Shown here: positions 37,111-51,729 of the stretch, in pieces
Layout: each line of letters begins with the position of its first letter
Numbering within the stretch: position 1 is the stretch's first letter
DNA from: Synchiropus splendidus
Taxonomy: Eukaryota; Chordata; Actinopteri; Syngnathiformes; Callionymidae
DNA length: 64,000 nt
Reading direction: 5' to 3'
Assembly: GCF_027744825.2 (NCBI RefSeq)
Contig: NC_071334.1
Coordinates: 32,215,437-32,279,436, forward strand
Made by a program: the position numbers and the translations under genes
The notes under the pieces: model-generated
What the model was told of the DNA's origin: nothing
Seen by the model: only the letters and a program-made list of their open reading frames with translations
The model's database searches: none

Positions 37111-40100
37111 GACTCGTGAGCATCTTTGGTTAATAGTGTCAGCCTGTGCCTGGGATTTAGAAGCCAGCCTCCAAGCGTCATTTCTGTCATTTAACAGTGG
37201 TTAGCGACCTTTTCTTTTTCGTTTTAGCCTTTCTTCACCTGTTTCTAGTAGGTGGGAAGCCATTTTTATGCACTGATGTCATTAATTAAAGGGCATTTTA
37301 TGTGCTTGAATCATTCATCGCACTTCAGTATTTGCTGCCACGACAGGCCTTCCAGTTGCTATTTTCCAAGTCAATGATCAGAGATGAATAAGTTATGTCA
37401 CGTGTTACTGGAACACGAGGAGCCTCAACAACGCACTGAAGTAAGCTGATCCTAAAACAATGAAACCTTAATTTCAGACTCTGAAATGCCAACTGTCTTC
37501 CTGTTTTAAATTCCCTTATATGCGCACAGACAGCAACGCACCAAAACAGCAGCTCTCACTGGGAAAACAATGGTACAATTCTCTGGTGTTCCGACTTGAT
37601 GATGTGCTCAAGCCATGCCAGCTCAATTAGAGGCAGAGATATTAAGATCCAGACGGGGGAGAGATGAAACCCACATTTAACAGTGAAACACGGAGTGGGG
37701 GACAAAAAGGGGCACTAAAGAGAGCCAGGGAGCAGGGATAAATGCAACCCCGGGGGACCAGTACAGTGATGTAACAAGCAAATAGGGAGCAATGGAGATC
37801 TGTGTTGCTCTCACAAAGGATATTGTAAATAATGAAAGAGTAGAAAAAACACATTTGAAGTAGGAGCATTGATTAACACTGAAGTCAATAGGTAGAGAAC
37901 GATGATTAGAAAGTACTGAGCTTGTCAAAAGCATGCCATGACTTCCAAAACCCCCTGAACTCCATGCTGTTGGTATACACACAGGCAAACACAAAAACAC
38001 ACACAATCCTCTGTGGTATGCATTTCCATCATCAAATGTGATCAGAGCTACTGTCTGTGAGCCAACGTTCACTCAACCGTGATAACCCCAGTGTGGCGAC
38101 GCACACACACTCGCACAGCAACACCTTCCCGCTGCTGAACACTGGAGCCCTTTGACGACCGAGCAAGAAAACACGCACACGTGCACGCGCGCACACACAC
38201 ACGCAGAGGGATCTGACAGGCCTTGTTAAATTAAAAGGTCAAAAGAATTAAATAAACATCAAAGTGAACAAGCAGAGAGAAGAGCAGCGCTCCTGAGCTG
38301 GAGCTCTGGGGGGCAGTTGCTAAGAAAACAAGAAGCACAAGCATCATGAATTCATTTAAAAAAGCATTCAGGCTTATTGCAACATCACATCTATTCGGTC
38401 AATATCCCAACTAGATTATTCTAAGGAGGACTTCAAGATGCAGCCCCAAGATCATATTTGGCTTAAACAAACCCAAGGGCAACATTCACCCACAGTGTAT
38501 TTTAATCAAACCTTGATGTGGCTAAACCCAGGGTACTGTTTACAAATCCAAGCAGCGAAGCCAATAACAATTCCACTACTCAATTAAATCCATAGTGAGG
38601 ATCAACGGCACTGAAATTAAAAACACAGTCCAGAAATCAACTAGCGATATGCCTCTCTTTTCATCAGATGAAATAATTTCAAGTGATTTACAAGTGACCT
38701 GCGTCACCAGTCAGATCAACAGCGACTTGAGTTTAGTGAGCGACGGAGTTCCGCTTTTCTTGTGTTTCTTTCATGATTTCTGATATTTTGATGTTTCCAC
38801 TTCATTGTAATACGGTTGATCACGTGAGATTGCATCTTTAAGGAGAGATCCTTTTTCTGAAGGCTTGGTGGCTCTCATTTAGAAGGACAAGGTGAAGAAA
38901 CACTTTAATACAAAATGGGAAAAATGATGAGAAACTATCTAAATCTAAACACTGGAGAAATTGGCAAAGCAAAAGGAAAGAATGGGAAAAGAATAGTGAA
39001 CTTGACGCCTAAAATATAGAGAAAATTAATGAATTAATTATTACAAATACATTATTTCAACAAAAACTTCAAGTTGTTAGAAATATTTCTTGATGTCAAA
39101 GTTATGTAGTTTTTCTCTGACTTTGTGCAGGCCGTATAACTACAGGCAAAGGGCCACATGTGACCCCTATGTCTGGCTGATCAAGTACAAGAGGCAGCAA
39201 ACTTGACCAAAGCAAATCATCAATTCTACATAGTTTCAGCGGGCGACTCAATAGGGTTAGTTAAAACAGTGAACCTTTGCTGCCATGGTTTGGTGTTTTC
39301 AGGCCGTGCTTATCTTTAGACACACATCCGCAACAGAAGTAAAAACGCCACTTCATCTGCGGGCAATGAAATGGAGATTGAACTGAACTGTCTGTTTCTC
39401 CTCATCGGAATTACAGCCATTAAAAGTGTGAAATTTGAAGTGTCTCATTTGAACAACCTCCAGGATTGAATAGACAACATTTCCATGGAGAGGGAGACAT
39501 CTTCATCATCTCGCGTGTCATCTGGATAAACTGTAGCTTACGTCCCATCACATGGCTGCTGCAATGAATGAATGAATGTTACTGCTTCAGGCTATAAATG
39601 ATACAGCATGCAAAATGAAAAATTACATATTCGTGAGAGCTAAAGCCATCCTTTGAAAATCAGACGCATGGACAGATTTATTGTGTTCTCATGTGCTCCT
39701 CAGAAGGTCTGAGAAATGACATTCACACTGTCCTAAAATAGAAGCAAGCACTTGCATGTGTCCATGTGCTTAGTTTTGGGTAGGAATAATGTGAAACTCT
39801 ACTTATCTCTTTTTACAAAATAAAATAATAACATTCTAAAGGACAAGGGATCTAAAGCCTTGAGAACTAGTTATGGTCATTTAACTATGCATGAGATTCA
39901 ACACATAATGGAGCAGTAAGGGATTTTTCCGATGCATTTAGTTGCAGTCATGTGTAAACTCCTCGACCCTGTCAACAAAAAAAGGCGTAGAATATATATA
40001 TTAAAAAAATAGAAGGAGAAACTTTATAAGAATTTATAAGAACACGATCCGTATGTGCGTGCACCCTTTTGCACCTCTTCTCGCACCTGTAAATAAAAGG

Positions 40101-40246
40101 TGATGCGCACTCGTAGAAGTGGCGGCAATACGTGCCTGTTACTCCATGGTCCATTCCTGGTAGTCACGTGACGTCTATTGTCCAATCAGCTTTTTTTTTA
40201 TTACTAATTGTGGGCTGTTTATGTTCAGAGAGTGCTTAAAAAGTGC
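37111..40246. other. Non-coding, no gene recognised
   Basis: No exon-like ORF. The block at 37195-37420 is complex and contains GTCATTAATTAAAGGG. A GC-richer patch with alternating CG/CA (ACACGTGCACGCGCGCACAC) lies at about 38176-38202 and could adopt Z-DNA. Confidence 0.5.
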
Positions 40247-40299
40247 AGTCTACGTTTACATGAAGAGTTGGACGTGTTAGAGTGGTAAAGCCACATATT

Positions 40300-40649
40300 G
40301 GTTTGCATTATTGTTGTAATATGCAATTTAGTTTGTGTGATTTATCAGTTTAGAAAGTCTACAGTTGGAACTGACAGACACTAGACAAATAAACCATCTT
40401 TCATTTTAATTCATGCTTCATTTGCCTTTATCTTAACATAAGAACAGCCTATAAGGAAGAACAATTATATATACTGAATCACACATGGTTTATTATAATA
40501 CAGATTGATTTATTAGTTGTGTTTGCTGTAAAATACATGAGAAGAGGACCTTGAAAAATAATCGCACATTTAATTGCAATCGCAATATTGAGAGGAAAAA
40601 AAAAAAAAAAAATCGCAATTAGATCATTTTCCAAAATCGTTCAGCCCTA
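40300..40649. mobile_element. hAT remnant with preserved right terminus
   Basis: The right end reads TCGCAATTAGATCATTTTCC then AAAATCGTTCAGCCCTA. This is the inverse of the TAGGGCTGAACGATTTTGG terminus of a common fish hAT group, with ATTGCAATCGCAATATTG subterminal repeats and an A-rich run. The preceding 250 bases (upstream of AATAATCGCAC) look like element interior. No left terminus was found. Confidence 0.6.
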
Positions 40650-42540
40650 GTTTGTACTGCAGTGAAACATGTGACAATCACCCATGTACAAGAAAAACAT
40701 ACTGAGGAATGTTCAAATAACAATATTCTCGGAAAAATAATGAAAGGTTTACGTAACTTCATGCGTTATGCAAAAACTTTACATTTTGAAACTTATCTTT
40801 TTTTTTCCTTTCCTTCTTCTTCTTCCTCTTTTTCTTTTCGAGATGAAATCGTGTATTCTGTACGTTGATGTAATGAATTGACTAAATTGATTTTAGAATC
40901 CAAATTGGGGTCAGTTATACACGTCCGTCGCACATAGTTTGTACAGCTCCTATGGACAGACCTGGCACCAGACAGCTTGGGATATCAGGATTCCTGAGCC
41001 AGAAACTGCAAATGTGTCCTGAAAATGGACATCAGCAATAGGCAGAGTTCTCTGATGACACTGTTTTAGCAAAAGGATTGCAACACTAGAAATAATCTTA
41101 AAAAAACTCACACACATTATGGACTCATAAATTTAAGATCACAAGAATGAATTGTAAGGCTGTAAAAAATATGTATTCACTTGAATATTGCGATACTTAC
41201 TTGTTGTTATACTTGAGATTTTTGCTGATATGCTGCAATACCTAACTGTTGGATAAGTCAGGGTTAGGGTTACACTTGAGTGTAGCATGTACACCTAAAC
41301 TTCGAAAACATAAACCATGGCAGGCCTTCTGCAAAGGAATGCAAAAGACTGGCGAGGCTGGAAGAGGAAGGAAACTCAAGGTTTTAAAAGACCCTTCAGC
41401 TTTGGTGAAATGAAAAATAAATGCTTTCAAAATGGCAGCTCACGCAACAGTCTTTTAAATAGCAAGTGAATGAAGGGAAAAAAGTAATAAGTAGGATCAA
41501 GATAACCATTGATGTTGTTTCTTGGAAACTTCTAGCAAGACCACGCTTGTAAACAACTCCATTTATTGTGGCATTTTTTTGCTGTTTACATGCAGCTCTA
41601 CAAGGCCTGCTTTTACCCCCCAAAAAGCGATTGGCCGTGCTCGGCTGGGGATGACACTCTCAAAATCTTTATTAGCAGTAAGCAGGCTAATTAAAAGAAA
41701 GTGCTCATTGTGACAAGTGTATAGTTTTTTTTGCAGGAGGTTCTGCTGTAGCCCATTCAACGCACATACCTAACACTTATAGAGCACTGTGAAAACAAGT
41801 CTCACAAATGACACAACATCTAAATATGTTTTGACAGAAACCTCATGTCAGTGTTCGCCAACAAACTCCTGCCTTCTCATTCTTCCTTAAGCAAACAGTT
41901 TGGCGTTCACCGCAGTGCCTCCGTAATCGCTTCCCTCAGCACCAGGTGGTTCTCGTTGACAGAGGCCCGGCTTCTCTGCACCACGGGGTGCTTCACCAGA
42001 GGAAATTGGCTAGTCTACATGCATTTATGGCTTGTGAGCTCTACGGAACGAGTCGTGCGCTTCCTCCAACACTGATCTTGGCCTTTGTTCAGGATCTTGG
42101 GGCGGCCTGTTTCATGGCACCAGAAAAGCTGCATCCAAAGACACAATTAGAAACACCCTTTTCCTATTACTTCCCACCATTAACCATCATTGTGGGGAAT
42201 TACAGGGAGCCTATGGAGTAAGTGGATTCTAATTCATGCCCTCCTTTCATGGGTCATGGCTGCTGCAGTGGCTTTCCTGTGCTAATGAAGAGGATGAAAG
42301 AGAAGTGTTAATCAAACTGAGCATCTCATCGCTGGTAATAAGGGAATGGAGGGGAGGCCTTGGAGTGACTCCCTAGTGATGTTTATGTGTATGTGTGAAT
42401 ATTTGTGTGTGTGTGTTCGGGGGTGGGGGGTGAGGAAGAGAACGGGGAGAACAGATGCATCTCATGTTATTCTCTTGCTAAATTGCTGCCAAAATGGGCC
42501 TTCAATTTTAAGTAAAATCTCAATAAAAAAATAAATTTAG

Positions 42541-42840
42541 GGCATGATGTGCCTGGCTCTTGCCTCTAATTACTTGGCCCCAGCCCTCTGGGATAGATCC
42601 ACCACTAAGGGGTAATCCCTCTCCGCTAGCTGCCTTTCATCGCTCCCAGGCTCTCGCAGCTTGGACAAGAGTGTTAACCAGCAGGGTCTGATTAGATTTA
42701 AATGTCAGGAGAGATAGGACAATACAGTTATCTTCCAAATGATAGCCTATTAAAGGGCCTAAGCAGTGCGCCTCCTGCCTCTGCTCTCTAATTACCCTCC
42801 AGATTCATCATCTTACACACTTTGTAATTTAGAATTAGGA
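42541..42840. promoter_or_regulatory. Candidate conserved non-coding element, homeodomain-site rich
   Basis: A 300-base complex block with TAATTA at 42567-42572 and 42789-42794, TAATCC at 42613-42618, and CTGATTAGATTTAAATG between. It has no coding or repeat character and is GC-balanced against AT-rich surroundings. It is the strongest enhancer-like candidate by eye in the window. Conservation was not tested. Confidence 0.3.
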
Positions 42841-44279
42841 TAGGAGGGCTTCTCAAATGTGTGTGTGTACTCCACCCAGAGCAGTTTCCATACTGCCTAT
42901 GTTACTCCAGAGGGAGTTGGTTCAGCCCCTCAGGCCAGAGCCCTATTAAGGAAGAGTTTGGGTTTTCATGTGAGAAAAGGTGGAATGGGGAGGGAGGGTC
43001 GGGGTACACCAGGTTTGACAGGCTGTATTCCACCTGCAGCCAACCAGCAGACAGCCAAGGAGACAGTGGGTTGAAAATTTGGATGTGTCCCATCTGCCTC
43101 CTCCCGATTCACCCGCTGTCCTCTGGGTGTCGTTGAATGCCAAAGACAAAAAAAAAAAGTGGGCTTCACCGTCTGGTCTGCTGTTTCATATTTTTAACCC
43201 TTCTCCTTTTCAACTGTTTCATTTTTTATCTCTGCGTGCACACATATAAGAAGATGAGTTTCCTACGGTACCGTTAAACTTGTAGCAATAATTATTTATC
43301 GCTACAATGAAATATTGTTTTCTTTCAACTGCAGACTTCCAGTCAAGGTTGCATAATGATCATTCAGTCCAAGTCACACATGCAACGTGATCATCAGGTG
43401 CCCGTAACTATCAACATATGTATGCCAGGTGAGTCAGTCAGTGAGTAGTGGTATCACAATTAGAAAGCAAAATGTTGTCGCAACATACTTGGTCTATAAA
43501 AAGTGCTCAAGTTCCGGTCACTGATTCTAGTTGTGATTTAAAAGGGTAGGCACCAAACTTTGCAGACTTTGTGTTCTACCCCCAGCCGGGGTCCACAAAC
43601 AACTCGAGACAAAAACAACACTATGGCGAGCCGAGATATTCCTTCGAGACAGAGTAAGAGGAGGATCCTGACAGTTTAGTAACTACAACAACGAAACAAG
43701 TGCATTTAAGTCCGGCCATGACTTCTCAACAACAACAGAAAAACAGATCAGTAGTTTGTGTTGTAAAATAGTTCTACGCTACTGAAAACATGCAAACACC
43801 CAGTCTTCATTTTTGTCCTTCCAACAGTTTTCAAGTTCATGCCTCTTTGGTTCTATCCATTATTCTTCCCTCCATAAGAATCCCTGTCCCTGATCGCACA
43901 TGGCTTATGGTTTCCAGCCCATCATCGTTAAAATGGTGATGGTCTGAGTTGACAGCTCTTATAAGCGAATGAGGAAAGTAAAAATCATTGGAATCATATC
44001 TCAAGGTGCTTTCCTTCATCTCCTTCCCTCTTTTGGCTGCATCAGCCTCTTCCTCATCTCCATTTCCTGCCCTTCAAACCTTTCAGTATTCATCTTCCGA
44101 TCTTTGTCTCCATTTCCCAAGATTTTTTTCATACTTTCCCTATTTTTCAGCCGATCCTTTGTGTGTGCTTTAATTTCTGCAGCCACTTCATCTCCCTTTT
44201 CTCCCCCTTTTATAGCTCTTTTTGACCCCATACTCCTCCATCAAGAAGCTACTTTAATCGGGCAGTGACTTCATACCTC

Positions 44280-44440
44280 TGCTGGCGATTTATGTACATA
44301 CTCCTCAGCATGGTGCATTAGAGCCCCCACATACAGTAATGCATTATGGATCTCACTATTAATAGCTGCAGTGTGACCTGTAAAAGCTTTTCATTACATA
44401 GAGCAATTATTCAATCAATATAAGCCAGTACTAAGTCTAA
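44280..44440. promoter_or_regulatory. Candidate conserved non-coding element
   Basis: Complex sequence containing GCGATTTATGTAC, CAGTAATGCATTATGG, CTATTAATAGCTGC and GCAATTATTCAATC. It has several AT-core homeodomain/POU-like words. Judged by texture only. Confidence 0.2.
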
Positions 44441-47400
44441 TGAGAAAAGTGTCCAGTGCTGAAGAATATTCATTTTCACATAACCCTGATTCCCAGCTGC
44501 AGTATAGACTAAATATTTCATTTAGAAAAGTACAAGGTGCTTATTAGGTTGAGAGGAATGATAGAAACACAATGAAATTAAACACAAAGTGCTCCTGAAA
44601 CAGAACTTCTTGAAGTAGTCCAGACTTTCTATATATATCCAGCTCATAGAAGGGCTTTGATTGCAGAATTAGGGAGTACGTCCTGACCCTAAGTGTGGTC
44701 TTGTACTGGGATCCATGAGTGCTTATGTAAGACTGGCAGGGGGAACAGAAAGCCAGGGTTAGAATATAGTGTGGCTGTCAGTGGTCATACCAGTGAGCCA
44801 GATCTTAGGTGCTTATGCTTAATGCTTATCTACTCTCATTGTTGTTGAACTGTAAGCGACAACTGTGATTTACTCCACCATAAAGTAACTTGTACGTCAA
44901 AACAGCAAGCTGAGATTCAGGTACGTGGTGGCCCTGAGTCGACTGTAAAAACCATCATCCAAAAAAACACAGCAGCAGGAATACCGGTAAGGAAATCCCT
45001 GAGTGTCCGTAGGAGTGAGGAGTACAGACAGACAGTGAGAGAGTGACCCAGGGTGTCATTTCTCTCTCTGTCAGCTTGCTGTTCTCCCCCTAAACCCCCC
45101 GAGATGTGGCTGCTTCGCGGGGACAATTACCGACTGACACTTCATCATGGGCCGCGTGACAGGCGCTGACGGCCCTCGTCCAAACAAATGATGCTGGGGT
45201 CGAGGTTGTGGGCCTGCCTCTAAGTCTGCCTGCCTCTAGCTTCCTTGCATGGTCCTGCATTGGATTAGCAAACCTTGCACACACTCGCAGGCAGCACAGC
45301 AACAAAAAAAAACGACACTAGAAGAGGCTCGTGTCCACCAAGCACCTCTTTCCTTTACGAAAAACACATTCATCAGCATGGGGGGGAGGAGGTTCAGAGG
45401 GAGACTACAAGAGAAGAGTGAGGGATGGGAGTTCTACAGTACTGTCAAACCCATCCCCCCAAGGTAAAGTCAGTCTTTCTCTCCACAACACACAACATGA
45501 GACAATCCTTCAATGGGATCTGATCAACCTCTGCCTCTTCAGACTGACGGGTCATCACTAAAAAAAACTACCCATGGACACGTGACCCCATATTGGAACA
45601 CATGGTTATTTGACAACTGGGGTTGTGAACTAGGTACTTGGATACCGTATGTACCAGTAACTTTATAGAGCTTAAGATGTCGTCAGTGTCTTATAGAGTC
45701 CACTGGAGGTCAGACCCAAGTACAACATAGTTTTAAGTGGATTTGAAACTGAACTTTTTTTAAGATCATTTAAAGATGAACAACGATGCAAAAATGTTTT
45801 TTTCAAATTAATCATCCGGTTAAAATACCAATCCATTTGTTGTGCACACATTATTAGCTATGACCAATTGAGTACTTCAAATACAATGCTAAAACTGAAA
45901 CTAAAAAAAAGTGGCATAGCTTCAACTGCTGGAACATCTTAGAAAGACAGAAGTGGGGACCGGCTGGTGACAGTCCCTCTGCAGTTAGCCTGAACTCGCA
46001 GATTTAATAAATGCTGCTTGTGATCAGATCCCTGAGAGGATGCCGAACAACAACTGAGACAGACATCAAACGCTTGACTCACACTGAAACAACACTTGGT
46101 AAAGAGCCTTACAGTCTCTGAGTGTGCTCGCCGTTGTGGATGGAGAGGAGAGGAGTGAAAGGGAGACGGAGACGGCATAAACAATGAAACATTTATCAAA
46201 GCGGGAGTGCGGCACCCTCCGAGCTGCACGGGCAGACTGCTAATGCAGGTGGCATTGTTGATATGGTGTATGAGCTGCCACTGCTAGCAGGCAATGACTT
46301 TCTCCATTTCGGTTTTGTAAAAAACTCAAAAACAATGTGTTCCCTGAAGGCTATATATTTGGCAGATGCTTCTCTTCTCCCCAAGGTGCCAAGATTTTAT
46401 TCTTCTCCTTCCTCTTTATTATGCATTTCTGTTTTTATTATCACATTCTTTTCATTCATGTTACTGATGTTTCCCCTATTGGCCGTCACTCCCTCTTTGA
46501 TAAATGTGTTTATGGCATCTCTCATGTCGACAAACCCCAAGCACATGCTGCCGACTAAGATAAATAAAAGCAGAGCTGAGAGGTGGGTGAGGTAGGGAGG
46601 GATGTGGAGGGCGATAGTTGAGAAATTAAATGCAGGAGGGGAAAAAATAAAGCGAAAGGGGCCATACGTCATGTTGCAAAGGCCCTTGAGAATGCCTTCA
46701 ATCTTTCCGTCAATATTCAGCAGGAAATCGTGTATTTGCTGTCACCAACACACTGGGCACTGGACACAATCAGTTTATTTATCACCAGGGCCCACGGGTG
46801 ACAGCGCCTTGTAAACACAGCGTGACTTTCTGTGTTCAAGTGCAACGACTGACTTTTTAAAAGTATATTCTTCATTCTTCCCCATCTGATCCAATGGAAA
46901 TGTAATTCATTAATTTAACTTTCATTTAACACATCATGCAATAACGTGACAGTGCTGACGTGACAATCGTGATGTTTTAGGTTTTATTTTATGCATAAAA
47001 ATGTACATATATACTGTGACAGATAGTACATACAGCCCATTACACTGTAATTCACTAAAATTAACCACAATTTTGGTGTGAGTTAAAGGCGTTCACGGCT
47101 TCAGTGTCACGTTTTGCTCCATTCTTTCGGTCCTGCAATGACAATTACTCCTGCTTGAATCGGAAAGTGGTTTGTTTCGCTGAATGACTTCCTCTCCGTC
47201 CACTGTACTAAGGTTTGATTTGCACTTTTTGAGCAACAGTGCAGACGTCAACGTTTCTTTGACAACGTGAAATTCTGCATGTTAATTACAATACATAAAC
47301 ATATCGTAGTTTGACATCATCAGCGGTCTGTCGAGCCGATCGGCCCAACTGAGATCAAGTTCATGGGCCACTGAATTTGTTTCTGCTGCACACCGCATTT

Positions 47401-47940
47401 TTGTATTTCAAAAATGCATTCTGTTACATGACAATAAGAATATCAAGCAAAATAATCTCCCTTTCAGTATATTCATGCGACCACGATAACGGCGATGCAG
47501 AAGGTTTCCATCCGCATCACACCGGCTTTCATATATCAAACCTTCCCTTTGAATAGGAATGTTTTTCAACTACACATTAGTCTTCATTAGGGAGGACTTG
47601 ATCATAGACATCAAAGACGTTCTAACTGCCACTCTCAAATATCTTGATTAGCCAAGCCTGAGTCCTCTTCTGCATGTTTCAACGCAAGCCACGGCAGCAC
47701 ATCTCAACTGCACGGATTATCATATCCCCAATCCTATTAGTCAAATCAGCTGTTTAGCTTCATGTGTGAGAGGAATAACCAACGCTGACTCCAATTACTT
47801 TTCCCCTCAATAATTCAACACATTCCAGAGTTTTCAAAACATTGAGAATTTCATCATCTCGAGTGGAAATAACGGTTTCCACAAACGTGTTTACTACAAC
47901 AACCCAAAACAATTGGTACTGTCAAGAATATTCTTCAGAG

Positions 47941-48020
47941 CAGTGGTCGCCAACCTTTTTAACTGGGGGGTTTACTTTCCACGTTTCTAGCATGTCAAGA
48001 TCAGTTCATCTCGACGCCCA
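47941..48020. mobile_element. hAT (Charlie-like) terminal remnant
   Basis: Begins CAGTGGTCGCCAACCTTTTT, the classic terminus of a large vertebrate hAT/Charlie-type group, preceded by AGAG. The rest is diverged and the opposite end was not found. Confidence 0.5.
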
Positions 48021-51000
48021 AACACCTCTTAGTGACGTCGCCGAGACACAAACGCCAAACTGACAGAGCCACATATAACAAAAGTAAACCGTGGGATATT
48101 ATGTGAGATGCTAAAGTATGACAACTGATGCATTTGCTGTAATGCTGGTGGCTGACCTTCAGTGAAGTGAGAAAGAGAGAGAGATGGAGCATGAGCTGCT
48201 GAGTACTCTTCTAACTTAAGTTGAACACAGCTAACATATTGCAAGCATACAAGGTTTGTATTAAGTAACAAGGACTGGATCAATCTTGTACATGAGATCT
48301 ATGTGATGGTGTTGGAGTGCAATTAGACTCTTTTTACAAACTATGGTCGAAGTGGACGGAATATGTTCAACCAATTAGACTGGACTTCATTTAGGTTTAC
48401 TGTGTACCATGTATCATGCTACTGAAATATTCCTGAAAGATACCCCAACCCCCCATGTTCACTTTGTATAAAAAGGAAAAAGCAGATCAACAGTTTGACT
48501 ATGTGAATCCTGACTTGTATGGCATGCTTTTTAAAATAAATAAATAAATTGCTGCACACATTACTTAAGGTTCCTATCATGATCTAGTACTAGTATGTGT
48601 CCCCATCCCAACCTTTCTTTTTTAATCTCAAAAAATCCAGCAGAAAGGGAAACACATAAGAGCTCATTTCTATGTCAACATTGGATGCAAAAGTCAACTT
48701 AACAATCATAATTATGAAACACCTCAGGAGTGAGAATGTTGTTTGTGACGTCCATCTCCACACTACATCGTCAGCAGCAGCTGAAATGTGATGCAAACGT
48801 CACTGAAGGCAAATTGGATAAAGGTTAATTATCACAGTCAGCCTGGGGCTAAAACTGTTTTGACAACAATTTAGCAATGGGAATTGTGCGTGTGATCTGA
48901 GCAATGTAGAAACAGAAGCATCTGTGTGTTTCTGTCTCCATCCCAGGACTACTGAGCAACAGAAAAAGTCAAACGGTTCCTAGGAAAAAGGTGTTGTAGG
49001 CTTGACATTTAGATTTCATGTGGTAATGGACGTTGACCCTCAGAGGTCAGACCTGACAGCCATGCAGCAGAGAGGCCCATTCCTGCACATCCTCGTAACA
49101 GGATACTAGCAAAACAACGGTGGACACAAACGCACACATGATCAATCACGAGAAAGAAACACAGAGGGGCATCAGAAGCCCCACAGGTTGAACTCAATAG
49201 TTTGGCCCTCTTTATCAGAGGTAGCTGCTGTGTTGAGTGAATGTGAGGGTGTGCCGGCTGAACTACATCAATGAGAGCAAATATTCCTGTCTTTATTCTC
49301 AGAGTCTGAATTGTGCAACAGTCGGCACAACAGTGAGTAGAGTTGTTCAGAGAGTGCCCTGTGTTCACCCACAACTCAGCAACAGGAGACTACTTAATAT
49401 ACTGTTTGTGACAGCTTTGTGGTAATAACCTAGCCCAAGCCCCCACTCGTGCAAGTGGCATGCTCAGTCGAGTGAGACCCTGCCTATGAGAATGCACACA
49501 AACAGAACAACACACACCAGGCAGTCGACTTCATACCTAATGAGACCACAGGGAAAGCAGGAGGCAGCCAGAGATCTGTATAAGGGAGAGGAATGATATC
49601 AAAATAAAATAATAGAATGGGGGAACGAGCATCAACCTTCAAGGATTGCAGGGATGTCGGGCGAGGGGGGAGACAGGAGTGACAACCTGGACTGCTGACA
49701 ACCAAGAGGAAGATCGAGAGTTGTCAGCAGAAGATTGTGAATTTATGAGCGGGGAAAGACGGCTGAAGCGCACCTCAAGCAGTGTGTAGTGGTTACGCAA
49801 CGTGCACGATCAAAGACAGGGTGGATACACATCTAAATCTGACACTGCAATGCAACAAGAGATGATGAGCAGGAAGACAAATGGCAAGAATAACAAGTGA
49901 AATATAAAGAGAACAGACTTTCCCTCAGGATGAAGCACAAGAAGAGAGTGCATATGGTACCAACATTTTTCAAGCTGTGATATTGTTCGGCACAAAGAAA
50001 ACATCATTATTTTCCTTTCCTCCTCCTACTAAATGAAGCCGCAATAGAAAGGAACTTGAGAAGAATGAATACCAAAAAACATCAGACTTTCATTTACAGG
50101 AATGAAACTTCTATAAAATTGTATTGGGAAAAAGTGCTTTGGACTATAATACGACGACAGTTGGCGTTGCATAATAACATGTGCGCAGCATGACAATCTC
50201 ACTTGAAAACACTTAAGTGAACATAATTTGACTTTTTTTTTGCCTTCAATCAGACTCACTGTTTCTAATACAATTACTGCAAACTTCAGCAAGAACACCA
50301 GGGTTTAAAAATGTGTCCTCTATTAAGTAAGATAATTGCCCAATCACAACTGGACCTTAGAAGGCACTAAAATTCACAGCATTAGTTTTACTTATGTTGA
50401 ACTGCTGAGACTGCTGGATCTCAGCTAGTTTTGAACCAGTTAAAGTTTTGGGTAGTAGGCGAGAAGTGAAAAGGTGGTGAATCAGAATGGCAGCTGTGCA
50501 GAAGTGAGAGAGGGACAAATGATACCGTGTAGCAGCAACATAGTTGCAGGTAATTCACTGTACTGTTTGTTGCAACAAATGGCACATACAGTAGGCCGGC
50601 ATAGACAAAGAAATAGAGGAGACTGAGTTAACAGCTGCAGCCCTACACTCAATATAACCGAGAAGGTCATAAAAATGTAACAACAAAAAAAAAACCATAG
50701 CAGCACAAATGTCACAAGCAAAAATCCGGATGACACCGTTTGTTACATTGAAAGGAACAATAGAAACCAAAACGTGGTCGGAAAGTGGTCCTTTACAACT
50801 TCATTCCTATTTTCTGAGATGTCTTCAGAAACAGAGTCAGGTTTATTTTAAGAGAACCCCACCCACCCCAGTCCCAGTTCACGGTGAATTTCAATCACTC
50901 TGCCTATTGTGAACAGTCCCAAGTGCATTTCTACTCATCAGCCTTTAAAATCAATCTGTGTCAAACATTCAGGGATTTGAACTACAAAAGCGACTCTCCT

Positions 51001-51729
51001 TGATCGAAGGTGATTGAACGAGTTCTTCCTGAAAGACTTGTTGATCTATGATACGTGCCCACCAACATGGACACTACTGGTAGTGGTAAATAAATCCCTA
51101 GCTGGCAATGATTCGGAGACGACTCTTGCTCAGGGTGTAGTAAGTAATTACAAACTAAAATTGGACAGAGTTTATCCTCCTCTGTACTTTTATCACTTCA
51201 TATCAGCAGCAAGAAGACAACAAACCCAAATGGACTCCTGTGGAATCAGCTAAGATAATCTTGGTCCAGGGTAATTCTCTTGAATTCGCTGCCCAAGGAT
51301 CCAGGACTCTGACACAACCCATTATCCTGTTGCCATAGACCAGCTATAATGGCACTCCTAACTGTAGCAAGCAAGAATAGTCTCACAGCAGGGCAGTTCA
51401 TCACCAGGATGTTTGGAAAATAATGGTCAAGTACAGTGTCACATTCTACTGCCATGGGTCTCTAGGCCCCAGGGAGTGGCATTCATTTCCACCTTTTTAA
51501 AATTAGGTGCCAAACTTTTAACAAAAACTAAGAGGACTATTCACTGAACAGTTTAACTTGATAAAAAGAAAAGCAATTAGGACATTTTCCATGCAAGGTT
51601 TAGCATTAAAAATAAGCTATCGCGATTACTATACGATCAAATAAGGAATACTGCATAAGCCTTTGAAAATATTGGGTTGCTTGAGGACACAGAAAACATT
51701 GTAATTCAAGGACTCACTGTTAAGCAATT

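Larger units (their letters stand above)
40650..47940. other. Non-coding, no gene recognised
   Basis: No exon-like ORF. Two candidate regulatory islands (42541-42840, 44280-44440) are listed separately. A further complex block lies at 46680-46830 (GGGTGACAGCGCC and similar). The overlapping plus-strand ORFs at 41845-42221 have no recognised motif. Confidence 0.55.

Noticed and set aside
39905..40649. Left terminus for the hAT remnant at 40300-40649, near TAAGGGATTTTTCCGATG
   Set aside because: Similarity to the inverted right end is weak, and the flanking octamers (TGGAGCAG and GTTTGTAC) do not match.
41845..42221. Overlapping plus-strand frames of 76 and 91 codons
   Set aside because: No recognisable motif and no splice context. 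The two frames compete and neither looks constrained.
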